Positions 8,458 to 16,223 of a stretch of 64,000 nucleotides of DNA are shown in pieces (position 1 is the first letter of the stretch; each line of letters opens with the position of its first letter). The notes below the pieces were generated by a model. It did no database searches, was not told the origin of the DNA, and worked only from the letters and a program-made list of their open reading frames with translations. Origin of the DNA: Vibrio sp. J1-1. Lineage in GTDB: Bacteria; Pseudomonadota; Gammaproteobacteria; Enterobacterales; Vibrionaceae. The stretch spans positions 119,144 through 183,143 of the forward strand of contig NZ_JAKKCM010000009.1 of the NCBI RefSeq assembly GCF_021728395.1. The letters run 5' to 3'. Made by a program: the position numbers and the translations under genes.

Positions 8458-9042
8458 ATGTTAGATAGCTGTCTTGAGTACCTGTGCGAACGCATGAATC
8501 AGTCAATAAACTCAGCTTTTGATTTGTCAGACAACTTAGTCGTTGTGGCTTCCCCTTCTGATATTAACAAGCAAAGTAATGGCTCTAATGAAAATAAAGT
8601 GCTTATTTTTATTAGCGGCCTTGAAAGAGATCCCTTTTCTAAGGGAGGAAATATTGCAGCTTTCCAGCCTACTTCTCGATCCGCAATATCAAACAAGCCT
8701 CTATATTTAGCGGTTTCCGTGGTCGTTGCAGCAAACTTCTCAGCATCCAATTACACAGATGGCTTAAAAATATTGTCCCATTTGCTGGCATTTTTTAATC
8801 GAAACCCGTTATTCAATCGCCAGAACTCCCCCGACATGCCTGAGTTTATCGAACAAATAGCGATGGAGATGGCAACGCTCTCTGAAGCAAACCTGAGTCA
8901 TATGTGGAGTATGCTTGGTTCTCATTACCTGCCGTCCTGTGTTTATCAGGTTCGTGTAGCAATCCCTAACAGTGAAGCGGTATTGCTACAATCTGGGCCA
9001 TTAAACTTCGTCAAATCTAACTTACAAAAAAGGGAGCAATAA
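8458..9042 (+). CDS. eCIS DUF4255 / Afp16-Pvc16-like tail terminator (cap) protein
   Basis: The 194-residue protein fits the DUF4255 (Pvc16 N-terminal) family. It opens with MLDSCLEYLCERMNQSI and contains the family-typical segments KPLYLAVSVVVAANF, a KILSHLLAFFNRNPLF helix and the closing LSHMWSMLGSHYLPSCVYQVRV strand region. In Afp and PVC particles this protein caps the tube/sheath end and ends tail polymerisation. Here it is the first gene of the cluster rather than the last. A GAGTGAG ribosome site precedes the ATG. Its stop and the next start share one base (TAATG). Confidence 0.8.
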   Translation: MLDSCLEYLCERMNQSINSAFDLSDNLVVVASPSDINKQSNGSNENKVLIFISGLERDPFSKGGNIAAFQPTSRSAISNKPLYLAVSVVVAANFSASNYTDGLKILSHLLAFFNRNPLFNRQNSPDMPEFIEQIAMEMATLSEANLSHMWSMLGSHYLPSCVYQVRVAIPNSEAVLLQSGPLNFVKSNLQKREQ

Positions 9043-9848
9043 TGTCGAATTATGCCCCCTATATTACTCTCTCTGTAAATCATGAGTACTTTTCTAACAG
9101 TCACGCGAAAGTACCGATTAATCTCGTGCCGACGGACAATACCGTTCAATGGTTAAAACAGCACTATATGTTTTTAAAACCGACGGTAAATGGGTTATGT
9201 GTTGTGGCTGATGTAGACATGTTGAAAGAGATCTCTGCACCTAACTCTCCCACTTTATTGCAATTTAAAGTGTTCAGTAACGACGCACTATTTCGTAACT
9301 ATACTGATATACCACTGTCCACTCCAATGTCGGTAGCCCTATTCGAGATACATTTAAATAGTGAGTCCCCTCTTTCGCTGTCACCCAAACAATGGTTAAC
9401 CTCTAAAGATTTTATCAACGGTGATCAATACGCTGCTATCTCAGAATTTGAATTAAGCCAAAACCTCGTCGGAATAATAAATCTGACAATTAATAAAGAA
9501 CATTTTTATAATGAAAACAGCCAAGTAATATTAAATTACAGCCACACTTACGCTTATTGGCAGTATTACTTTTTTACATCCAATGAGTCGAAGGAATATC
9601 AAATTATCGATTCCAACGGCAAACATACATTTGAAAATATTGGTATACAGCATCTCAATCATAAGCCTTGCCTAGTTTTCCGCTCAAATACCTCATTGCC
9701 CGTTTTGCACCATTCTGATTTGTCATTTCAACTCAAAGCAAACCATAAAATCATTTACCGTCGTCTCGCCTCCGCCAGCCCTGCACACATTGAGGTTGAA
9801 GCAGTGAATCATCAACCTCAACGGCTGTGCCATATTTTTTTGGCTTAG
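9042..9848 (+). CDS. eCIS-associated hypothetical protein (268 aa)
   Basis: Function not recognised. The gene is translationally coupled to the DUF4255 cap gene by a one-base stop/start overlap, which ties it to the injection system. The protein has no signal peptide, membrane helix or obvious enzymatic motif. It is rich in beta-type, aromatic-alternating stretches (YSHTYAYWQYYFF), and has two regions of similar flavour around 60-140 and 180-260, which suggests a two-lobed beta-sandwich. It may be a cap accessory or particle-surface protein. Codon use is more AT-rich than in the sheath and baseplate genes. Confidence 0.6.
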   Translation: MSNYAPYITLSVNHEYFSNSHAKVPINLVPTDNTVQWLKQHYMFLKPTVNGLCVVADVDMLKEISAPNSPTLLQFKVFSNDALFRNYTDIPLSTPMSVALFEIHLNSESPLSLSPKQWLTSKDFINGDQYAAISEFELSQNLVGIINLTINKEHFYNENSQVILNYSHTYAYWQYYFFTSNESKEYQIIDSNGKHTFENIGIQHLNHKPCLVFRSNTSLPVLHHSDLSFQLKANHKIIYRRLASASPAHIEVEAVNHQPQRLCHIFLA

Positions 9849-9856
9849 CAATAAAA

Positions 9857-9879
9857 ACTGTTTTTAAATTCAAAACAGT
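9857..9879 (+). terminator. Hairpin after the cap two-gene unit
   Basis: ACTGTTTT/AAAACAGT stem with a seven-base loop, nine bases after the stop at 9848. No U-run follows, so termination is uncertain. The remaining 195 bp before the sheath gene are AT-rich and probably hold the promoter of the main structural operon. Confidence 0.35.
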
Positions 9880-10074
9880 GATTTACATTCCAAATAAATC
9901 TTAATGATACAAAAATCAGTTTGCACATCTAATATTAATTAAAATGCAGTGCATTTTGTTTACTACATTATCTAATAGTAACTGCCTCGCTATGACAGCA
10001 GTACTGGGTGAAGTCTTACTCTGCTAATCGCGAGCATTTGGTAACCATTCAATTCTCATTTAAAGGATTTAACT

Positions 10075-11628
10075 ATGGTTGTAATGAAAACACCGGGCGT
10101 TTACATAGTTGAGAAAAATGCCTTCCCCAATTCTGTTGTCGAGGTCGCTACTGCTGTGCCAGCGTTTATTGGCTATACAGAGAAAGCTGAAAATGGCGGT
10201 AAATCGCTGAGTAACGTACCTTGGCGCATCACGTCGATGTCCGAGTTTCGCCAGTACTTTGGCGGCGCACCGTTACCAACCTTTGAGATCAGCGAAGCTG
10301 GTGATGATGCGAGTGCCGCGGTCGCTTTTCGTCAGCAAGGCACGGCTTATCAGATAAAGCAATCAAATACACGTTACACGCTCTATCACAATATGCTGTT
10401 TTTCTTCCAAAATGGTGGGGGTCCTTGCTACATCGTCTCAGTCGGTAGCTATAACGACGACCTCGATCCAGGCGTTTTGAAAGGGGGGATTGACCCACTG
10501 ATTAAAGAGCCTGAGGCTACCATGCTAGTGATCCCTGAGAGTGTGCAACTGGAGGAAGATGGGTGTATTAATGTCCAGCAAGCTATGCTTGGTCATTGCG
10601 GCGGTAAGATGAAAAATAGAGTAGCGATACTCGACATCTGGGAGGGATTTAAAGATCGTCAGGACCCAAGTGGTGACTGTGTAGAAAACTTCCGCTCAAA
10701 ACTTGGCATCAACTACTTGGATTACTCATCTGCCTATTACCCTTGGCTCAATACTTCCATTGTTCAAGACAGTGACGTGAACTTCCATAACATCAGCAAC
10801 TTAGACAAGCTTTCCGAATTAATCACCAATGAAGTCAACGAGGCATTTAAAGATCTTGATGGCCTTTCCGATGATGAGCTCAACAGCGGCGGTAATAAAC
10901 TTCGCGTCACGCGAAAACAACAGATGCTTGATGAAGTTGCCAAGCTCGCCACAGACTTAGCTGATCAAGAGCAGGTACTGCTTAATAAGGTACTACAGAC
11001 AATTAGCCCGCTTTACCAAACCATCATGAAGGAAGTGAAGCGCCAGCAAAACATACTTCCTCCAGCGGCAGCGATGGCTGGTATCTATACCATGGTCGAT
11101 AATTCCAGAGGTGTATGGAAAGCACCAGCCAACGTCAGCCTAAACGCCGTTGTCTCTCCAACGGTTAATATCAGCGATGACGAACAAGAAGATCTCAACG
11201 TTACTACTCAGGGTAAATCCATTAACGCGATTCGACCATTTGTTGGTGAAGGCACCTTAGTTTGGGGTGGACGCACACTTGATGGTAACAGCCTTGACTG
11301 GCGATACATTAACGTTCGTCGAACCATGATTATGCTTGAAGAATCTATCAAACTTGCCTCAAAGGCTTATGTGTTTGAGCCCAATGTTTCTAGTACCTGG
11401 GTATCGATGGAAAGCATGATTGGTAACTTCCTATACGGCATTTGGAAACGCGGAGGTCTGGCGGGGGCATCCCCTGGTGAGGCTTACAGCGTTAGCGTCG
11501 GGCTGGGTAAAACAATGACCGGCGACGATATTCTAGAAGGTATTTTGAGAATTACGGTGCTGGTTGCCATTAGCCGCCCTGCTGAATTCATTGAGATTAC
11601 CTTCCAGCAAAAAATGCAAGAATCATAA
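10075..11628 (+). CDS. eCIS contractile sheath protein (Afp2-4/Pvc2-4-like)
   Basis: The 517-residue protein has sheath hallmarks: the N-terminal MKTPGVYIVEKNAFPNSVV strand that links subunits, the ATAVPAFIGYTEKA and MSEFRQYFGG segments, and a conserved C-terminal domain with NAIRPFVGEGTLVWGGRTL, WRYINVRRT and EFIEITFQQKM. A charged, helix-prone region (about 240-335) lies between and is where family members differ. The sheath surrounds the tube and contracts to drive it into the target. Only one sheath gene is present, whereas Afp and PVC encode three paralogues. AAAGGA lies nine bases before the ATG. It is the first gene of the main operon. Confidence 0.95.
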   Translation: MVVMKTPGVYIVEKNAFPNSVVEVATAVPAFIGYTEKAENGGKSLSNVPWRITSMSEFRQYFGGAPLPTFEISEAGDDASAAVAFRQQGTAYQIKQSNTRYTLYHNMLFFFQNGGGPCYIVSVGSYNDDLDPGVLKGGIDPLIKEPEATMLVIPESVQLEEDGCINVQQAMLGHCGGKMKNRVAILDIWEGFKDRQDPSGDCVENFRSKLGINYLDYSSAYYPWLNTSIVQDSDVNFHNISNLDKLSELITNEVNEAFKDLDGLSDDELNSGGNKLRVTRKQQMLDEVAKLATDLADQEQVLLNKVLQTISPLYQTIMKEVKRQQNILPPAAAMAGIYTMVDNSRGVWKAPANVSLNAVVSPTVNISDDEQEDLNVTTQGKSINAIRPFVGEGTLVWGGRTLDGNSLDWRYINVRRTMIMLEESIKLASKAYVFEPNVSSTWVSMESMIGNFLYGIWKRGGLAGASPGEAYSVSVGLGKTMTGDDILEGILRITVLVAISRPAEFIEITFQQKMQES

Positions 11629-11710
11629 TTACTTAGTACTCAAAAGCGCAGAAGGCTTTTAGCCGTAGTCCTTCGTCACTTTATGAACGAATTGTAGAAA
11701 GGAGACTACC

Positions 11711-12190
11711 ATGGCAGATGATGGTTCAGCTCAATCAGAAACCGTATGGCCGATGCCCAAATTCCATTTTGAAGTCAAATGGGACGGTGGTGCTGGAGCC
11801 GACGCAAGTATGGTCGCCGCATTCCAGGAGGTATCGGGCCTGGATACTGAAGCCCAGCCAATTGAATACCGCGCAGGAAACAGCAAGGTGTTCTCAACGA
11901 TCAAAATGCCGGGACTTGTAAAAACCAGTAACGTCACTCTTAAGAAAGGCATTTTTAAGAGTGATAACAAGTTCTATGACTGGTTTAGCAAGATCCAAAT
12001 GAACACCATTGCTCGAACCGCCGTCACCATCAACTTACTGGATGAAAGCTCTGGTGTGGTGATGAGCTGGAAGCTTAAAAATGCGTGGCCAACCAAAGTA
12101 ACAGGTACCGACTTGAAGTCCGACGGTAATGAGGTCGCCGTTGAAACCATAGAGCTGGCACATGAAGGGCTAGAAATCACAACCTCTTAG
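11711..12190 (+). CDS. eCIS inner tube protein (Afp1/Pvc1-like, gp19 family)
   Basis: The 159-residue protein belongs to the T4 gp19-like tube family: it has PMPKFHFEVKWD, then FQEVSGLDTEAQPIEYRAGN, MPGLVKTSNVTLKKGIF and a closing AVETIELAHEGLEI. These are the strands that form the Hcp-like hexameric ring. It forms the tube that is propelled through the sheath and can hold cargo. AGGAG lies upstream of the ATG. It is followed by a strong hairpin at 12204-12238, so the sheath and tube messages may be more abundant than those of baseplate genes. Confidence 0.95.
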   Translation: MADDGSAQSETVWPMPKFHFEVKWDGGAGADASMVAAFQEVSGLDTEAQPIEYRAGNSKVFSTIKMPGLVKTSNVTLKKGIFKSDNKFYDWFSKIQMNTIARTAVTINLLDESSGVVMSWKLKNAWPTKVTGTDLKSDGNEVAVETIELAHEGLEITTS

Positions 12191-12203
12191 TGTCTGACTC
12201 ATT

Positions 12204-12238
12204 GGCTTGGTCATGTTGCATGAAGCCGTGACCAAGCC
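12204..12238 (+). terminator. Intercistronic hairpin after the main tube gene
   Basis: A perfect 10-bp GC-containing stem, GGCTTGGTCA/TGACCAAGCC with a 15-base loop, sits 13 bp after the tube stop and 39 bp before the next tube gene. Only a short T stretch follows, so partial termination or 3'-end protection of the sheath-tube message is more likely than a full stop. Confidence 0.5.
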
Positions 12239-12277
12239 TATTTGTGGTATGCAAAGTGTTTTTGGAGATCAGAGCTT

Positions 12278-12721
12278 ATGGCAGATGAATGGCCCCTACC
12301 CGCGTTTTACTTCAGCGTAGTGATTGGTAACAACCAAGATGACTCTGCTTTTCAGGAGATTTCTGGTTTAGAAGCTCAAATTGTTACCGAGGACTATCAG
12401 GAAGGCGGCAATAATCTGGTCTATCACCTACCTAAAGTGATCAAACACTCTAATCTGACGCTTAAACGAGGAATCGCGGATTCAAGCTCGGCTTTGGTGA
12501 AATGGTGTCAGGACTCGCTTGAAGCACAACTTTCCAAAGCAATCGTCCCAAAAACGGTATCGGTACGATTGCTTGATGAAAAAGGCTCTCCATGCAGGGT
12601 ATGGGTGCTCTATAACGCCTACCCCGTTAAGTGGCGAATTGAAGGGTTCAGCTCGACGAAAAATGACGTTGCGATTGAAGAAGTTGAACTGTGTTACAGC
12701 AGGGCAAGCCGTACAAAATAG
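12278..12721 (+). CDS. eCIS second tube protein (Afp5/Pvc5-like)
   Basis: The 147-residue protein is a paralogue of the main tube protein: PLPAFYFSVVIG, FQEISGLEAQIVTEDYQEGG, LPKVIKHSNLTLKRGIA and a C-terminal NDVAIEEVELCYSR. In Afp and PVC the second tube protein makes the ring that joins the tube to the hub or baseplate. The start at MADEWPLP is chosen because GGAG lies about ten bases before it; a longer reading lacks a ribosome site. It lies two genes before the LysM hub protein, as in other eCIS clusters. Confidence 0.92.
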   Translation: MADEWPLPAFYFSVVIGNNQDDSAFQEISGLEAQIVTEDYQEGGNNLVYHLPKVIKHSNLTLKRGIADSSSALVKWCQDSLEAQLSKAIVPKTVSVRLLDEKGSPCRVWVLYNAYPVKWRIEGFSSTKNDVAIEEVELCYSRASRTK

Positions 12722-12743
12722 CCGTTCACGAGGTGACTAACGT

Positions 12744-12950
12744 ATGCCTATAGAAATCAAACAAATGTCGATTCGTTCCAATGTCGCGACCGAAGAAAAA
12801 GAATCACAGAAACAACAAAAGGAGCACCGATGTGACGGCGCGGATAAAGGCGCTGGAGCACTCTCCGAGGTTTCTTCTCAACACACGGCGCAATTCCAAA
12901 CCATAAAGTGGATGCACCGTAAACTACAGCAAGAAACGAGAGAGCGCTAA
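12744..12950 (+). CDS. Small eCIS protein, DUF5908-like (Afp6-position)
   Basis: The 68-residue protein begins MPIEIKQMSIRSNV, the recognisable opening of DUF5908 proteins, which occur between tube and LysM genes in eCIS clusters. The rest is charged and low-complexity (EEKESQKQQKEH). An ACGAGGTGACTAACGT ribosome region precedes it. It is three bases upstream of the LysM gene. Its role is not established; its position suggests a baseplate assembly factor. Confidence 0.75.
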   Translation: MPIEIKQMSIRSNVATEEKESQKQQKEHRCDGADKGAGALSEVSSQHTAQFQTIKWMHRKLQQETRER

Positions 12951-12952
12951 GC

Positions 12953-13618
12953 ATGGTCGATAAACTAAAAATTGAGTCGATTGCAGCGTCCGGCAATACC
13001 GCAACTACCTTTAATGCCATGCTAAATCCAAATTCAGTAAGGCAGGATTATGGCATTGGTTATACCGACGACCCTTGCAAACACCGACAATCTCAAGGGG
13101 ATATTGCGCCTACGGTGCAGTTTCAGGGTTACCAAAGTGAAAAACTCAGTTTTGAAATTATGATCGATGCGACGGGTGTGGTTGAGTATAAAAAAGGAAA
13201 GTCCGTTCAAGACCAACTGACCCTGTTACGAAAAGTGATCTACGACTATAACGGAAAACAGCACGAACCGAACCCTGTCAAAATCAGTTGGGGAACCGCA
13301 CTTAGCTTTCGCGGACGCCTCACGTCCATGTCCGTCTCTTACGTACTCTTTGATTCGAGTGGTGTGCCTTTGCGTGCAACTGCCACCCTGAACTTTACTC
13401 AATTTCTTACTGAGCAGGAGAAAGAAGCGCTTGCCAAGAAGTCTTCTCCCGACTTAACGCATCATGTCGTTTTTAAAGCGGGTGATACCTTACCGGGACT
13501 TTGCCATCAAATTTACAAAGACAGCTCCTACTACTCCAAAGTGGCGGCATACAACCAATTGCCCAGTGTGCGAAACATAGCACCTGGAACCAAGCTCTAT
13601 TTTCCACCACTGAGTTAA
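12953..13618 (+). CDS. eCIS LysM-containing hub/tube-initiator protein (Afp7/Pvc7-like)
   Basis: The 221-residue protein has a gp53/gp54-type N-terminal domain (MLNPNSVRQDYGIGYTD and the FQGYQSEKLSFEIMIDATGV segment). A C-terminal LysM module (about 167-221) carries HHVVFKAGDTLPGLCHQIY and NIAPGTKLYFPP. In Afp, PVC and R-type tailocins this protein connects the tube to the spike hub and baseplate. The gene starts three bases after the DUF5908 gene, and the spike gene follows 12 bases later. Confidence 0.92.
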   Translation: MVDKLKIESIAASGNTATTFNAMLNPNSVRQDYGIGYTDDPCKHRQSQGDIAPTVQFQGYQSEKLSFEIMIDATGVVEYKKGKSVQDQLTLLRKVIYDYNGKQHEPNPVKISWGTALSFRGRLTSMSVSYVLFDSSGVPLRATATLNFTQFLTEQEKEALAKKSSPDLTHHVVFKAGDTLPGLCHQIYKDSSYYSKVAAYNQLPSVRNIAPGTKLYFPPLS

Positions 13619-13630
13619 AAGTGAGGCAAC

Positions 13631-15424
13631 ATGGCTGAATCTCCAACCGAGACTAATAGTGACATTGTCACACTAACCATCAAATCAAATGGCAATGTCA
13701 TTGAGAGTTCAATTGGCATTATCTCGGTCAATGTTTTTTATCAGGTAAACCATATTGCCTATGCAGAGCTTGAGATCCGTGACGGAGACATCGCTGATCA
13801 AACTTTTGAAGTCAGCTCAGGAAACACATTTAAGCCAGGGTCAACGATCACTATCGATGCAGGCTACGGAACGGAAGACGAAACCATCTTCGAAGGCGTG
13901 GTGACCAATCATGCTATTCGCATCAGTGAAAACAACCAAACCACACTCAATGTGACATGCAAAGATCAAGCGGTCGCCATGACGATAGCGAGAAAAAGCC
14001 AATGCTATTTGAAACAAAAAGACTGCGACATCATTAATTCTCTTATCAGCAACTACTCAAGTATCACGGCTGACAGCGTTGAGAGTACGTCAGTCCAACA
14101 TGATGAACTGGTTCAGTTTAACTGTAGCGACTGGGACTTTATGCTGACTCGTGCTGAAGCAAATGGCTTGGTGGTAGCAAACCAGCAAAACAAACTGTTG
14201 GTAGAGGCTCCTTCCGTTAGTGATTCTGCGGCACTTGTCGTTACGTACGGCACCGATCTGATAAACCTCTGTGCCGAAGTCGACGCTCGCTTTCAATTTA
14301 AAAACGTCACTAGTACCGCGTGGGACCCCAGTACACAGGCAATGCTATCGCAACAATCTGCAGCGACCGAGATTAGTAATCAGGGGAATTTAAAGGCCAG
14401 TGAACTGGCAAGCGTGCTAAGTATTGAAGAATATCGAATACAAACTTCCGCCAGTTACAGCCAAGACAGTCTGACTAACTGGGCGAAAGGACAACGTGCG
14501 AAGTCGATGCTTTCTAAAGTACGTGGCACTGTCACGTTTCAGGGTAATTCAAAAGCGCAAATTAATAGTCTTATCGAGTTAGCTGGCGTTGGCGATCGAT
14601 TCAACGGCTCTCACTATATCGGCGCAGTACATCACAGAATCGAGCAAGGTCAGTGGCTAACGACCGTTGACTTGGGGCTTGCTCCGGTATGGTCTGCAGA
14701 GCATCGTGACCACGGTGCCCCACCCGCCTCGGGATGGCTTCCTCCCGTTGACGGTTTGCAGATCGGCGTAGTAACTCAGCTCAATGAAGACCCACAGACC
14801 CAATACCGAATCAAAGTAAAAGTACCCGCATTAGGTGATGGCAATAACGAGGTTTGGGCAAGGCTTTCCAGTTACTACGCAACCAGCGACAGTGGCAACT
14901 TTTTTATTCCTGAAATCGACGACGAGGTTGTGCTTGGTTACATCAACCAAGATCCCGGCCAGCCAATCATTCTCGGCAGTTTGTACAGCAGTAAAAAAGC
15001 CATGCCTTACGAACTCACCCAAGAGAACGACACCAAAGCGATAGTGACTAAAAACAAACTCAAAATAGAGTTCGACGATGACAAAAAGATCATCACCATC
15101 ACTACGCCCGGTGAGAATTCGATCACCATTAGTGACGATGAAAAGTCAATTACGCTAGCCGATCAAAACAGCAATACCGTCACCTTAGACGAGAGCGGAA
15201 TCACGTTGGATTCTCCTAAAGACATAACCATTTCGGCAGGCGGAAACATTTCGTTGAAATCAACCGGTGATACCAGTATCGAAGCGACTGGAGACGCCAA
15301 TATAAAAGGCATGAACGTTTCAGCAGACGCCACCACTTCGTTAACCGCCAAAGGCTCTGCCAGTGCGGAACTGTCTGCTTCAGGAAATACAACCATTAAA
15401 GGCGCAATCGTCAATATCAATTAA
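13631..15424 (+). CDS. eCIS VgrG/gpD-like central spike protein (Afp8/Pvc8-like)
   Basis: The 597-residue spike has a phage late-control-D/VgrG N-terminal domain (about 1-370, with FEGVVTNHAIRISE and FNCSDWDFMLTRAEANGL). An OB-fold gp5-like domain follows (about 378-465: GVVTQLNEDPQTQYRIKVKVP and ILGSLYSSKKAMP). The C-terminus is a repetitive beta-helix needle (about 490-597: TISDDEKSITLAD, DITISAGGNISL, STGDTSIEATGDANIKG). It trimerises to form the piercing needle under the PAAR tip. No extra toxin domain follows the needle. The PAAR gene begins 25 bases later. Confidence 0.94.
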   Translation: MAESPTETNSDIVTLTIKSNGNVIESSIGIISVNVFYQVNHIAYAELEIRDGDIADQTFEVSSGNTFKPGSTITIDAGYGTEDETIFEGVVTNHAIRISENNQTTLNVTCKDQAVAMTIARKSQCYLKQKDCDIINSLISNYSSITADSVESTSVQHDELVQFNCSDWDFMLTRAEANGLVVANQQNKLLVEAPSVSDSAALVVTYGTDLINLCAEVDARFQFKNVTSTAWDPSTQAMLSQQSAATEISNQGNLKASELASVLSIEEYRIQTSASYSQDSLTNWAKGQRAKSMLSKVRGTVTFQGNSKAQINSLIELAGVGDRFNGSHYIGAVHHRIEQGQWLTTVDLGLAPVWSAEHRDHGAPPASGWLPPVDGLQIGVVTQLNEDPQTQYRIKVKVPALGDGNNEVWARLSSYYATSDSGNFFIPEIDDEVVLGYINQDPGQPIILGSLYSSKKAMPYELTQENDTKAIVTKNKLKIEFDDDKKIITITTPGENSITISDDEKSITLADQNSNTVTLDESGITLDSPKDITISAGGNISLKSTGDTSIEATGDANIKGMNVSADATTSLTAKGSASAELSASGNTTIKGAIVNIN

Positions 15425-15449
15425 CGACTGATTTAAAGAGGACATCAAC

Positions 15450-15749
15450 ATGCCACCAGCTGCAAGAATTACCGATATGCACGTGTGTCCAATGGCGACG
15501 CCAGGCGTTCCTCCCGTTCCCCATGTCGGAGGTCCGGTTATTGGGCCAGGCGTCCCCACGGTTTTAATCGGGAAAATCCCCGCCGCGGTCGTCGGTGACT
15601 CATGCACGTGTGTTGGTCCTCCGTCCACCATCATAAAAGGTTCGGCAACCGTGATGATTGGCGGAAAACCCGCAGCGCGAATTGGCGACACCACTAATCA
15701 CGGTGGCAATGTTGCCATGGGTTGTTTCACGGTGATGATTGGCGGCTAG
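15450..15749 (+). CDS. PAAR-domain spike tip (Afp10-like)
   Basis: The 99-residue protein consists almost entirely of a PAAR domain: MPPAARITDMHVCPM at the start, then HVGGPVIGPGVPTVLIGKIPAA, GDSCTC, and AARIGDTTNHGG with metal-binding His/Cys residues. It forms a sharp cone on the VgrG-like spike. Family length is normal and there is no C-terminal extension, so it carries no fused effector. It lies between the spike and gp25 genes, whereas Afp has gp25 (afp9) before PAAR (afp10). Confidence 0.94.
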   Translation: MPPAARITDMHVCPMATPGVPPVPHVGGPVIGPGVPTVLIGKIPAAVVGDSCTCVGPPSTIIKGSATVMIGGKPAARIGDTTNHGGNVAMGCFTVMIGG

Positions 15750-15773
15750 TTTTCAATTTAAAGGGACTGGATT

Positions 15774-16223
15774 ATGGATAGAGACAATGGATTCTTGGGG
15801 ACTGGTTGGGCGTTTCCTCCAACCTTTACCTCCGATAACTGCTCGGTCGAACTGTGCAGTAACGAAAAAGACATCAAACAGAGCCTTGCGATTCTTCTAT
15901 CCACCTCGCCTGGCGAGCGCCTGATGCACCCTGAGTTTGGGTGCCGAATTAACCGTTATGTTTTTGCTGAACTGACTAAAACAACATTGACTGAGATGGA
16001 ATACGAGATTCGCCAGGCGATATTGCTGTTTGAATCACGTATTGACCTCGATTCACTAACGCTTACACCCGTTCCGCTAGACGGAAAAATAATGATTGAG
16101 CTTGATTATCAGATTGTCACCACCAATACGCGAGACAACATGGTGTATCCGTTTTATCTGCAAGAAGGTACTCTCGTTAGTCCTGATCTTCTGCCTGATC
16201 TCGGATCGGGAGATGCGTTATGA
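15774..16223 (+). CDS. gp25-like baseplate wedge protein (Afp9/Pvc9-like)
   Basis: The 149-residue protein has the gp25/TssE/lysozyme-like wedge signature: TGWAFPPTF, CSNEKDIKQSLAILLSTSPGERLMHPEFGCRI and ETYDFR-equivalent segments around NRYVFAE. It forms the core of the baseplate wedge together with the Afp11- and Afp12-like proteins. AAAGGGACT lies upstream of the ATG. Its stop overlaps the Afp11-like start by four bases (ATGA), so the two are coupled. Confidence 0.92.
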   Translation: MDRDNGFLGTGWAFPPTFTSDNCSVELCSNEKDIKQSLAILLSTSPGERLMHPEFGCRINRYVFAELTKTTLTEMEYEIRQAILLFESRIDLDSLTLTPVPLDGKIMIELDYQIVTTNTRDNMVYPFYLQEGTLVSPDLLPDLGSGDAL

